From NCBI RefSeq assembly GCF_004168255.1, contig NZ_SEWG01000004.1, positions 62,001 through 126,000 on the forward strand: a stretch of DNA of 64,000 bases. The letters are read 5' to 3'. The stretch is from Mucilaginibacter terrigena (GTDB lineage Bacteria > Bacteroidota > Bacteroidia > Sphingobacteriales > Sphingobacteriaceae). The notes beneath the pieces are model-generated. The model made no database searches. It was not told where the DNA came from and worked only from the letters and a program-made list of their open reading frames with translations. Below are positions 51,870 to 59,028 of the stretch, in pieces. The position numbers and the translations under genes were made by a program. Position 1 is the first letter of the stretch; every line of letters starts with the position of its first letter.

Positions 51870-52568
51870 TCACAAAAGCCCTTCATCCCCAAAGCTAAAG
51901 TATCCGCTATCGGTAATGATAAGGTGATCCAGCACGTTTATGTCCAGCATGCGGCCTGCATCGGCTATCTTTTTGGTGAGAACGAGGTCTTCCCTGCTGG
52001 GCTTAAGGTTGCCCGATGGATGGTTATGCACCATAATAATGGCGCTGGCCTGGTGCTGCAAGGCCATGTGGAAGATGATCTTCGGGTCGGCAACGGTGCC
52101 GCTAAGGCCACCTTTGCTCACCAGTTCTTTAGCCAATACTTTGCTTGAGCGGCCTATCAGCATTATCCAAAACTCCTCGTGGTTAAGGTCCATCAAATGG
52201 CGGCGCATAATGTTGTACCCATCGCGGCTGCTCTTTACTTCGTCCAATACTTTTATCTCGGTATCGCCCCTGCGGCGGCCTATTTCAAGTGCGGCTATAA
52301 TTGATATCGCCTTAGCCTCGCCCACGCCTTTAAACTTACAAAGTTCGGCAATGCTGGCCTTGCCCAGTTTGTTCAGGTCGTTCTCGTAATGGTGCAGGAT
52401 GCGTTTGCTTAGCACTACAGCGCTTTCATCGCGGCTGCCGCTGCCTATCAGTATAGCGATGAGTTCGGCATCGGTTAAAGCACGGCGGCCCTGCCCGCTT
52501 AGTTTTTCGCGCGGGCGGTCTTCTTCGGCCCAGCTTTTTATGCTTATTTTATTGGGATAATCTTCCAA
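51870..52568 (-). CDS. radC: RadC family JAB/MPN-domain protein
   Basis: A 232-aa protein. An N-terminal helix-hairpin-helix-type part (EDRPREKLSGQGRRALTDAELIAILIGSG; LCKFKGVGEAKAISIIAALEIGRR) precedes a JAB domain with the metal site HNHPSGNLKPSREDL (HxH-x7-S-x2-D pattern) and a C-terminal ITDSGYFSFGDEGLL. It was long called a DNA repair protein, but its role is not established. The length matches chromosomal RadC. The start MEDYPNKISIKSWAEEDRPREK is typical of Bacteroidota copies. Confidence 0.95.
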   Translation of the reverse strand: MEDYPNKISIKSWAEEDRPREKLSGQGRRALTDAELIAILIGSGSRDESAVVLSKRILHHYENDLNKLGKASIAELCKFKGVGEAKAISIIAALEIGRRRGDTEIKVLDEVKSSRDGYNIMRRHLMDLNHEEFWIMLIGRSSKVLAKELVSKGGLSGTVADPKIIFHMALQHQASAIIMVHNHPSGNLKPSREDLVLTKKIADAGRMLDINVLDHLIITDSGYFSFGDEGLL

Positions 52569-52756
52569 GGGGAGGTTAGGATTTGTTGTGCCTAAAATAG
52601 TGGGAATTTATGGTAAAGCAAAGTCTATTTACCCCTTATTCACGGAAGTACAAACCGCACAGGCAGTAGTGTTCCCCTTTTAAGGGGAAAGCAGAGGCAG
52701 TGCTAAAGCAGCAGCATTCATAAAGGTAAGATACACAACAAGAGCCTTAAGACTTC

Positions 52757-52790
52757 ACTCTCTCTCCTTCGGAGAGGGCCGGGGAGAGGC
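52757..52790. repeat. GC-rich hairpin repeat
   Basis: CTCTCTCC-TTC-GGAGAG(GG) followed by CCGGGGAGAGG belongs to the same hairpin-plus-tail family as the copies at 46346, 51440 and 51790. It is immediately beyond the rpsT terminator. Confidence 0.7.
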
Positions 52791-52793
52791 CGC

Positions 52794-52828
52794 AAAAAAA
52801 GGGATAATGCATATGCACTATCCCTTTT
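52794..52828 (-). terminator. Terminator of rpsT
   Basis: On the minus strand GGGATA-GTGCATATGCATTATCCC, an 11-12 bp stem with internal TGC/GCA pairing, is followed by seven T residues, 23 bp after the rpsT stop. Confidence 0.9.
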
Positions 52829-52850
52829 CAAATATTATTAAGTTAAGCTA

Positions 52851-53105
52851 TTAGCTTAAAGTATTTACAAATTTAGTAAGCTTTGATTTGTTGTTCGAAG
52901 CTTTGTTTTTGTGAATAACGTTCTTTTTAGCCAAACGATCTAACATCGAGATCACTTTAGACAATAAAGGAGTGGCATCAGCTTTAGTGGTGGTACCTCT
53001 TAATTTCTTGATAGCGTTCCTGGTGGTTTTTGCCTGATACCTGTTACGCAGACGCTTCGCAGCGTTTGACCTGATTCTTTTTATGGATGATTTATGATTT
53101 GCCAT
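52851..53105 (-). CDS. rpsT: 30S ribosomal protein S20
   Basis: An 84-aa, very basic three-helix protein that binds 16S rRNA. The start [24 protein letters not shown] is the S20 signature, with [13 protein letters not shown] and [19 protein letters not shown] further on. The longer reading to 53156 adds 17 residues that do not belong. It is monocistronic with its own promoter box and terminator. Confidence 0.98.
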   Translation of the reverse strand: MANHKSSIKRIRSNAAKRLRNRYQAKTTRNAIKKLRGTTTKADATPLLSKVISMLDRLAKKNVIHKNKASNNKSKLTKFVNTLS

Positions 53106-53141
53106 CTTAAGCTTGTTATTCTTTTCTTTATTTTGAGGTTG

Positions 53142-53149
53142 CAAATATA
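53142..53149 (-). promoter_or_regulatory. -7 element of rpsT
   Basis: On the minus strand TATATTTG matches the consensus TAnnTTTG exactly and is followed by C, 36 bp before the start codon. The -33 position reads CTTG (53173-53170), one base off TTTG, with a 20-bp spacer. Confidence 0.6.
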
Positions 53150-53214
53150 GGTACACATTTTTTAATATGCAAGCTCATTTGCGTTATTTTTAAATTGTGG
53201 ATAAATAGCGCGTT

Positions 53215-53250
53215 GTTCATTAGTTCAATAGCTCATTGGTTCATTGGGAC
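53215..53250. repeat. Iterated GTTCATTR octamers
   Basis: Four degenerate octamers in tandem, GTTCATTA, GTTCAATA, GCTCATTG and GTTCATTG, lie in the 225-bp gap between rpsT and the methyltransferase gene. No inverted arm is seen. Confidence 0.75.
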
Positions 53251-53330
53251 GTGTCCGCATTTGTCCATTGCTGTCAGGGGCAAGAAACTGGCTGACAAAA
53301 TAACAACCCCTAAAACCGCGTTTAATTTTC

Positions 53331-54095
53331 ATGACGACCAACAGCACCTCCCGCTTTAGCAAACGGGTAAACAATTACGTAAAATATCGCCCCGGCTACC
53401 CTACCCTCATTATTGATTTTTTGCAGCAGGACTTTAACCTTACTACCGATAAGCTTATAGCCGATATCGGCGCGGGCACCGGGATATCAACGCAGTTGTT
53501 TTTAGATGCCGGCTACCGCGTAATTGCCGTTGAACCCAACCAGCCTATGCGCGATAAGGCGATAGAGCTTTTGGGTAACTGGCCCGGCTTTAAAGCACAA
53601 AACGGTACGGCAGAAGAAACCGGCCTGGCCAACGGCAGCATTGACGCGGTTATTGCCGGGCAGGCCTTCCACTGGTTCGACGCTAAAAAAACAAAGGCCG
53701 AGTTTGAACGCATCCTGAAACCGGGTGGTATGGTTGCCCTGATATGGAACGAAAGAAAAACCAGCTCTGCATTTGAAAAGGAGTATGACGAACTCATCAT
53801 TAAACATGGCAAAGATTATGCACAGGTAGACCACCGTAATATCGATGCCGAACACATCGCCAAATTTTTCGCGCCGCAGCCGTACCGTTTGGAAACATTT
53901 TATAACGAGCAGATCTTTGATTTCGACGGGTTAAAAGGGCGCCTGTCTTCATCTTCCTATATGCCAACTATTGATGATGCAGGCTATCAGCCCATGATAA
54001 CCGATCTTAAAGCGATTTTTGACAAGTATCAGCATAAAGGCCTTATCACCATACAGTACGATACCAATGTATATGTTGGGCGCGTAAGCCATTAA
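53331..54095 (+). CDS. Class I SAM-dependent methyltransferase
   Basis: A 254-aa Rossmann-type methyltransferase of the methyltransferase-11 group. Motif I is IADIGAGTGISTQLF (about 43-57), the acidic loop is VIAVEPNQPMRDKA, and motif IV/post is AGQAFHWFDAKKTKAEFERILKPGGMVALIWNE. YRPGYP near residue 19 is common in this small-molecule group. The substrate is unknown. It stands alone with 74 bp to the next gene, a gap that is itself an iterated repeat. Confidence 0.92.
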   Translation: MTTNSTSRFSKRVNNYVKYRPGYPTLIIDFLQQDFNLTTDKLIADIGAGTGISTQLFLDAGYRVIAVEPNQPMRDKAIELLGNWPGFKAQNGTAEETGLANGSIDAVIAGQAFHWFDAKKTKAEFERILKPGGMVALIWNERKTSSAFEKEYDELIIKHGKDYAQVDHRNIDAEHIAKFFAPQPYRLETFYNEQIFDFDGLKGRLSSSSYMPTIDDAGYQPMITDLKAIFDKYQHKGLITIQYDTNVYVGRVSH

Positions 54096-54111
54096 TTATT
54101 AAAGCCCGATA

Positions 54112-54153
54112 ATTTTGCTTTGAGCTTTAGGCATTCTGCTTTTAGCTTTTATA
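54112..54153. repeat. Iterated GCTTTNA heptamers
   Basis: Tandem degenerate units GCTTTGA, GCTTTAG, GCATTCT, GCTTTTA and GCTTTT fill most of the 74-bp gap before the Zn-phospholipase-like gene. Same class as the other iterated-unit sites. Confidence 0.65.
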
Positions 54154-54169
54154 TAAGCATATTTACCTC

Positions 54170-55135
54170 ATGAAACGGTGCCTGGCCTTAGTTTTATCGG
54201 GTTTATGTGTTATCACCCTTTGCGCTTCGTGGGGGTTCTTCGCGCATTACCGCATTAACAGGCTGGCGGTTTTTACGCTGCCTAAGGGAATGACAGGCTT
54301 TTACAGGGCCAACATCGGCTTTATAACCGAACACGCCATTAGCGCCGATAAAAAGCGCTATGTAGACAGCACCGAAGCTCCGCACCACTTCTTCGACGCC
54401 GACCATTACGGAAAGCAGCCCTTCCGCGATATGCCGCAGCACTGGGTTGATGCCGCTGCAAAGTACTCGACAGATACGCTTAACAAATACGGCACCGTGC
54501 CCTGGGCCATCGCATCCAACTATTACTGGCTGGTAAAGGCCTTTAAGGCGCACGATACTACAAGTATATTAATAACATCATCTAACCTGGCGCATTACAT
54601 ATCAGATGCGCATACGCCGCTACACCTCACCCAAAACCACGATGGGCAGCTTACCAACCAGCAAGGCATCCACGCGCTTTGGGAAAGCCGCCTGCCCGAA
54701 CTTTTCGGCAATAGTTATAATTATTATGTGGGCAAGGCAAAGTACATCAGCAACCCGCTGGCCGAGGCTTTTAAAATAAGCCGCAACTCGTTTAAATGTG
54801 TTGATACCGTGTTGCGGGTAGAGCGAATGTTGAACAAAACCTTCCCGGCTGCTCAAAAGTACGCCATGGAACAGCGCGGCAACCGCAAGGTAAAGGTTTA
54901 CTCGGTAGCTTACAGCCGGGCTTACCATAAACTGCTAAGAGGAATGGTGCGGCGGCAAATGCGGGCAAGCATTTTAAGCGTGGGCAGCTTTTGGTTTTCG
55001 GCATGGGTTGATGCCGGGCAGCCTGACCTGGATAAGTTGGTTTCGCGACATTTGACGAAGGATGAAAGACAAAGAATAGATAAAGAAGAAACTTTGTACA
55101 AAGCCGGGAAAATGTTAGTTTTAGATAAACCTTAA
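54170..55135 (+). CDS. Zinc-dependent phospholipase C / S1-P1 nuclease-like protein, exported
   Basis: A 321-aa exported protein (signal peptide ending ITLCA). WGFFAHYRIN (about 23-32) supplies the N-terminal Trp/His ligands, EAPHHFFDADHYG (about 66-79) carries further His and Asp ligands, and LAHYISDAHTPLHLTQNHDG (about 141-160) contains the HxxxD and His ligands of the trinuclear zinc fold shared by bacterial phospholipase C and S1/P1 nucleases. Substrate could be phospholipid or nucleic acid. The 5-bp gap to the next ORF suggests a two-gene operon. Confidence 0.86.
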   Translation: MKRCLALVLSGLCVITLCASWGFFAHYRINRLAVFTLPKGMTGFYRANIGFITEHAISADKKRYVDSTEAPHHFFDADHYGKQPFRDMPQHWVDAAAKYSTDTLNKYGTVPWAIASNYYWLVKAFKAHDTTSILITSSNLAHYISDAHTPLHLTQNHDGQLTNQQGIHALWESRLPELFGNSYNYYVGKAKYISNPLAEAFKISRNSFKCVDTVLRVERMLNKTFPAAQKYAMEQRGNRKVKVYSVAYSRAYHKLLRGMVRRQMRASILSVGSFWFSAWVDAGQPDLDKLVSRHLTKDERQRIDKEETLYKAGKMLVLDKP

Positions 55136-55140
55136 ATACT

Positions 55141-55554
55141 GTGAAATATCTTTTTTGCCTGTTGATTTTATTTGCGATCCCGACTATAACCTATTGCCAG
55201 AACAACAAAAGCGAGCGTATAGCTTTAAGTAAAATAGCTGCCTTGCCCGAGGTTAAATCTTTTATGAAAAACGCAAAGGCATCTAAGCCCGAAATGATGA
55301 GCGACCTAACCGCCGAAAAGGGTTTTAAATATTATTGGGTTAAGGTGGGATTGGGTAATATGGATATGTTCCGCACCCGGTATGATTTTTATGTCGACAC
55401 GAAAACTTTTGAAATATTTTTCCTCGACATGATGGTTGAGGAAGGCCCAACGCGTATCACATTAAAACAATGGCGCAGGTACAACAATACTAAAGAATTT
55501 AATAATAAAATGCACACCTATAAAAACGGGGACCTGGTGGTTTCAAACGATTGA
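55141..55554 (+). CDS. Hypothetical exported protein (137 aa)
   Basis: It begins with GTG, 5 bp after the stop of the Zn-phospholipase-like gene. A signal peptide (MKYLFCLLILFAIPTITYCQ) is followed by a small domain with strand-like segments (KYYWVKVGLGNMDMFRTRYDFYVDTKTFEIFFLD). I do not recognise a family. The tight spacing points to cotranscription and perhaps a shared extracytoplasmic function, which is an inference only. Confidence 0.75.
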   Translation: MKYLFCLLILFAIPTITYCQNNKSERIALSKIAALPEVKSFMKNAKASKPEMMSDLTAEKGFKYYWVKVGLGNMDMFRTRYDFYVDTKTFEIFFLDMMVEEGPTRITLKQWRRYNNTKEFNNKMHTYKNGDLVVSND

Positions 55555-55570
55555 ACCCATCATCAGGATA

Positions 55571-56230
55571 CTACTGATTAACAGGTTTCTTTTTTGAGGT
55601 TTTACTTTTTATAATGGCAAATATTGGCGGCAGTATCGAAACCAAAATGATGATGATGGCTACCAGTGAAAAGTTATTCTTAAAAAACGGCACATTCCCA
55701 AACAGGTAACCACCGTATAAAAAGATAACTATCCAGGCTACACCGCCTATAACATTGTACAGGCTGTAGCGGGTAAACGGCATGTGCCCCACCCCGGCTA
55801 CAAATGGCGCTATAGTGCGTATTATGGGCACAAAACGGCTAAATATAACCGCTTTGCCACCATGCTTATCAAAAAAGGCTTTGGTTTGCAAATAGTAGCT
55901 CAGCTTCAATATCTTGTTTTTCTCTTTAAATACACGCTCTCCTAAAAACTTACCCAACAGGTAATTAACCGTGTTACCGGTAAAGGCGGCTATCATCAAT
56001 ATGATGCACAACAGGTTTACATCAAGCCCCGATTGGCCCCCTGCTATCAGCGCGCCGGCAGCAAACAGCAACGAATCGCCTGGCAGGAACGGGGTTACCA
56101 CAAAACCGGTTTCGGCAAAAATGATCATGAAAAGTATCAGGTAGGTCCAGCTTTGGTATTGACTGGTAATTTGTACCAAATGCTTATCAATGTGTAATAT
56201 AAAGTCGATGAGGCTGTGTATTAATTCCAA
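55571..56230 (-). CDS. DedA family membrane protein
   Basis: A 219-aa inner-membrane protein. The family motifs are FLPGDSLLFAAGALIAGG (about 48-65) and RFVPIIRTIAPFVAGVGHMPFTRY (about 131-154), the re-entrant-loop segments of the VTT/SNARE-associated domain. DedA members flip or recycle lipids such as undecaprenyl phosphate or phosphatidylethanolamine and need the proton gradient. It has a Lys-rich C-terminal tail. It is the last gene before the convergent operon ending at 55554. No terminator is seen in the 16-bp gap between stops. Confidence 0.93.
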   Translation of the reverse strand: MELIHSLIDFILHIDKHLVQITSQYQSWTYLILFMIIFAETGFVVTPFLPGDSLLFAAGALIAGGQSGLDVNLLCIILMIAAFTGNTVNYLLGKFLGERVFKEKNKILKLSYYLQTKAFFDKHGGKAVIFSRFVPIIRTIAPFVAGVGHMPFTRYSLYNVIGGVAWIVIFLYGGYLFGNVPFFKNNFSLVAIIIILVSILPPIFAIIKSKTSKKKPVNQ

Positions 56231-56247
56231 GGCTTTTAAAATTTTAG

Positions 56248-56255
56248 CAAAAATA
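56248..56255 (-). promoter_or_regulatory. -7 element of the DedA gene
   Basis: On the minus strand TATTTTTG fits TAnnTTTG, 17 bp before the start codon. No exact -33 TTTG is seen. Confidence 0.38.
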
Positions 56256-56279
56256 GAAAGATAAAACAGATACCCAACC

Positions 56280-57029
56280 TTAATATTTTGTACCCGGCGG
56301 TAACGAGTTCAATATAATGTTTGTTCCGTAGGTAGCGCTATCGGCCCTGTTTGAGAGGCCGTAGAAATACATGGTGTACAGCTTACCATCCAACACACTA
56401 AAATTTGGTTTACCGGATAATACAATTTTAGGCGCATTGGCGGCGCTAACATTTAAATTATAGCTGCCCGCCGTTAGCTCTATAAAGTCTGTTTGGGCCT
56501 TGTAAGCAACATTTTTAAAAGCAATGGTATCGTTAGCGGTTAAAATTAATGACGGACTGTTAGGCGATGCATTTATAAACCTTATTTTACCGCGCCCGTT
56601 AGCGGGCAAACTGGCTGTATCTACTGTTAGTATCGAGGTAAGTGAACTATCGGATAGCAGGCCCGTAACAAACCATGTGTAGGGTATATTTGGCTTTAAA
56701 GACCCCGGTAAAGTTAGCAGGTTAACAGGGTTTACGCCGTTTACTATTTGCGCGGTCCGTATCTGTAATGGGGTATCAACGGTGTTGACCAAAAAGTAAT
56801 TCGAATTGTTTGGATAAGAATAGGCATTTTCACTTTGCTTTATGTACTGGGCATACAATTTAAACGGCTGTACATCGGGGCTTAAATTTACCATCTGCAG
56901 CCTTGCATTTAAGCCGCTGCTTGCACTTACGCCGTTTTTACCGCACGAAGCAAGCATAGGTATAACCATTACACCCGCTATAAATAAACACAAGCCCAGT
57001 AATATGCTACTTTTATTTGTATTAGCCAT
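56280..57029 (-). CDS. DUF4397 domain lipoprotein
   Basis: A 249-aa lipoprotein, lipobox MLASC (C29). It contains DUF4397-type immunoglobulin-like repeats: NARLQMVNLSPDVQPFKLYAQY and, later, RGKIRFINASPNSPSLILTANDTIAFKNVAYKAQTDFIEL with the conserved (V/I)RF(V/I)NASP motif. Function is unknown; surface structural or adhesion roles are usually proposed. It follows its paralogue at 57033-57704 by 3 bp and is translationally close-coupled. Confidence 0.86.
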   Translation of the reverse strand: MANTNKSSILLGLCLFIAGVMVIPMLASCGKNGVSASSGLNARLQMVNLSPDVQPFKLYAQYIKQSENAYSYPNNSNYFLVNTVDTPLQIRTAQIVNGVNPVNLLTLPGSLKPNIPYTWFVTGLLSDSSLTSILTVDTASLPANGRGKIRFINASPNSPSLILTANDTIAFKNVAYKAQTDFIELTAGSYNLNVSAANAPKIVLSGKPNFSVLDGKLYTMYFYGLSNRADSATYGTNIILNSLPPGTKY

Positions 57030-57032
57030 TTG

Positions 57033-57704
57033 TTACTTATTTATAATTAAACCTGTACCTGATGCTGTGCTGCCTGCCGCAGTTAACGTTCCTTTTGTAA
57101 AAAGGGTATACGCCCTGCGCGGTTGCAGGGTGCGCTGTTCATCGCTCAACAAGTCTGATGTACCTGCTTTATAAACGCGTATGCGTTTAACACCCGGGTT
57201 AACCGCTAAAAATATAGTTGCCGTTTTAAACGCCCTTGCATTAAACTTCACCGTATCGCCAACAGTTACATCCACATCACCAAGATTGGGCGAAGTATGC
57301 GCAAAACGTATGGTGGTTACCGAATCGGGCAGGGTATACAGGCTATCCGCTGTAGTAAAAGTATTTTCGAGCGTTCCGTCTGTTACGAAGAACGAATATA
57401 TGTTGGCAGAATTTACGGGTAAAGGCAAATCAAATAAAGCCGTAGGCGAACCCATTTTTTTTACCTGGTAATTTTGTTCTCCAAGCGGTGTTTGTATGTA
57501 CCCTGTTGATGCGATTGGGTAGGATGACGATAAGGTATTTAACCTGGTGCCGTTTACATAAAAATTCAATGTATCTGTAGACGCGTTTATAAAATTGATA
57601 AGGGTGGTTTTAGTAGCTATTGGCGCATCATCCCCTTTTTTGCAGGCTGCCAGCCCTACCAGGCCTGTAAAGGCAATAAAAACAAGTATCTTTAATTTCA
57701 TCAT
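57033..57704 (-). CDS. DUF4397 domain lipoprotein (paralogue)
   Basis: A 223-aa lipoprotein, lipobox LAAC (C21). The layout is like that of the gene that follows: KTTLINFINASTDTLNFYVNGTRL and VTTIRFAHTSPNLGDVDVTVGDTVKFNARAF are DUF4397-type strands. The pair is a tandem duplication now strongly diverged. A perfect 8-bp dyad (57731-57751) lies 27 bp upstream of the start and could bind a regulator. Confidence 0.86.
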   Translation of the reverse strand: MMKLKILVFIAFTGLVGLAACKKGDDAPIATKTTLINFINASTDTLNFYVNGTRLNTLSSSYPIASTGYIQTPLGEQNYQVKKMGSPTALFDLPLPVNSANIYSFFVTDGTLENTFTTADSLYTLPDSVTTIRFAHTSPNLGDVDVTVGDTVKFNARAFKTATIFLAVNPGVKRIRVYKAGTSDLLSDEQRTLQPRRAYTLFTKGTLTAAGSTASGTGLIINK

Positions 57705-57730
57705 AATTAAGCAGATGCTATATAACTCAA

Positions 57731-57751
57731 TTATAACAGCTTTTGTTATAA
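57731..57751. promoter_or_regulatory. 8-bp perfect dyad upstream of the DUF4397 pair
   Basis: TTATAACA-GCTTT-TGTTATAA. It lies between the terminator at 57759-57788 and the start at 57704, so it may be an operator or part of the leader. No T run makes a terminator of it. Confidence 0.35.
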
Positions 57752-57758
57752 GGTGAAC

Positions 57759-57788
57759 AAAAAAGTCCGGCTGATAGCCGGACTTTTT
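57759..57788. terminator. Terminator between dnaN and the DUF4397 pair
   Basis: The stem AAAAAAGTCCGGCT/AGCCGGACTTTTTT with a GAT loop is perfect over 14 bp and works on either strand. It ends the dnaN transcript on the minus strand. Confidence 0.92.
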
Positions 57789-57789
57789 T

Positions 57790-57868
57790 GGGTGATCAGA
57801 GATTGGTGATCAGAGATTAGGAGCATGAATTAAACTAATCTCCAATTAACTGATCTCTAATCTCTAAT
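57790..57868. repeat. Iterated GTGATCA/GAGATTR heptamers with inverted arm
   Basis: The left half reads GTGATCA GAGATTG GTGATCA GAGATTA in tandem. The right half holds complementary units (CTAATCTC, TGATCTC). It fills the gap between the dnaN stop codon, which it overlaps by one base, and the terminator. Confidence 0.75.
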
Positions 57869-58992
57869 TATGCATAGCTATTAAGCATTACCGGCATAAC
57901 CAGCATCAGTACATCTTCGTTCTCGTCGCCGCCCTGTGGCAGCAGCAGGCCTGCGCGGTTAGGGGTCGACATCTCTAACGACACTTCTTCGCAGCTTAAA
58001 TTTTTCAGCATCTCTATCAGGAAACGGGCGTTAAAACCAATTTCCATATCGTCGCCTTCGTACTGGCAGCTCAGGCGCTCGTGCGCTTCGTTGGCAAAAT
58101 CAATATCTTCTGATGATATGTTCAGCTCGCTGCCGTTTATTTTTAACCTTACCTGGTGGGTAGTTTTATTAGCATAAATAGCCACGCGACTAAGCGAGCC
58201 TAAAAATGCCAAACGGTCTATGGCCAGTTTATTAGGGTTTTCCTTCGGGATAACCGCTTCGTAATCGGGGTACCGCTCGTCAATCAAACGGCAAACCAAG
58301 TTAATGTTGCCAAATTTAAAGAACGCGCTTGTGCTGTTATATTCTACAGATACATTTACATCATCGGCAGGTAAAGCTGATTTTAGTAGCGTTAAAGCCT
58401 TTTTTGGTAATATGAACGATGTGGTGCTATCGGCCTTGGCATCCTTGCGGCGGTAACGTACCAGCTTGTGGGCATCGGTAGCTACAAAGGTAAGGTGCTG
58501 GCTGCTAAGCTGGCAAAATACGCCCGTCATGGCAGGGCGCAGTTCATCATTGCTAACCGCGAATATGGTTTTATTAATGGCCTCGCCCAATACAGATGCC
58601 GGCAGGTTTACTGACGATGCATTTTCAACAACCGGGATCTTAGGGAAATCCTCGCCGTTTTCGCCGCTAAGCTTGTATTTACCGTCGCCGGCGCTTATTT
58701 CAATGGCAAAGGTACTGTCATCTACAGAGAAAGCCACAGGCTGCTCCGGTAACGATTTCAGGGTATCCAGCAGTATACGCGATGGTATGGCTATGCGGCC
58801 GTTCTCTTTTGCCTCAACAGATAAAGAGGTGGTCATGCTGGTTTGCAGGTCGGTAGCAGAAATGGTTAAGTTCCCTTCTTTGATCTCGAACAAAAAGTTC
58901 TCCAGTATAGGCAATACGGTGCTGTTGCTTAACGCGCCACTTACCGACTGTAATTGCTTGAGTAGTGTTGATGTGGAAACAATAAATCTCAT
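57868..58992 (-). CDS. dnaN: DNA polymerase III subunit beta (sliding clamp)
   Basis: A 374-aa ring-forming clamp that tethers DNA polymerase III. The three repeated clamp domains can be followed: MRFIVSTSTLLKQLQSVSGALSNSTVLPILENFLFEI, then PASVLGEAINKTIFAVSNDELRPAMTGVFCQL, and VSLEMSTPNRAGLLL with the C-terminal VLMLVMPVMLNSYA. Length and sequence match DnaN throughout. It is not next to dnaA in this window, so the locus is not evidence for the origin. Confidence 0.98.
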   Translation of the reverse strand: MRFIVSTSTLLKQLQSVSGALSNSTVLPILENFLFEIKEGNLTISATDLQTSMTTSLSVEAKENGRIAIPSRILLDTLKSLPEQPVAFSVDDSTFAIEISAGDGKYKLSGENGEDFPKIPVVENASSVNLPASVLGEAINKTIFAVSNDELRPAMTGVFCQLSSQHLTFVATDAHKLVRYRRKDAKADSTTSFILPKKALTLLKSALPADDVNVSVEYNSTSAFFKFGNINLVCRLIDERYPDYEAVIPKENPNKLAIDRLAFLGSLSRVAIYANKTTHQVRLKINGSELNISSEDIDFANEAHERLSCQYEGDDMEIGFNARFLIEMLKNLSCEEVSLEMSTPNRAGLLLPQGGDENEDVLMLVMPVMLNSYA

Positions 58993-59014
58993 GATATTAT
59001 TAACGTTTATCTAC

Positions 59015-59022
59015 CAAAAGTA
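59015..59022 (-). promoter_or_regulatory. -7 element of dnaN
   Basis: On the minus strand TACTTTTG fits TAnnTTTG, 22 bp before the dnaN start. It lies between the gldFG-like stop (59029) and dnaN. A -33 TTTG is not evident. Confidence 0.45.
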
Positions 59023-59028
59023 TAAAAT

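Noticed and set aside
53281..53330. GTCAG...CTGAC hairpin before the methyltransferase gene
   Set aside because: Only 5 bp with a large loop and no T run; likely chance.
57868..58992. Chromosome replication origin beside dnaN
   Set aside because: dnaA is absent and no cluster of DnaA boxes was seen; dnaN is often away from the origin in Bacteroidota.
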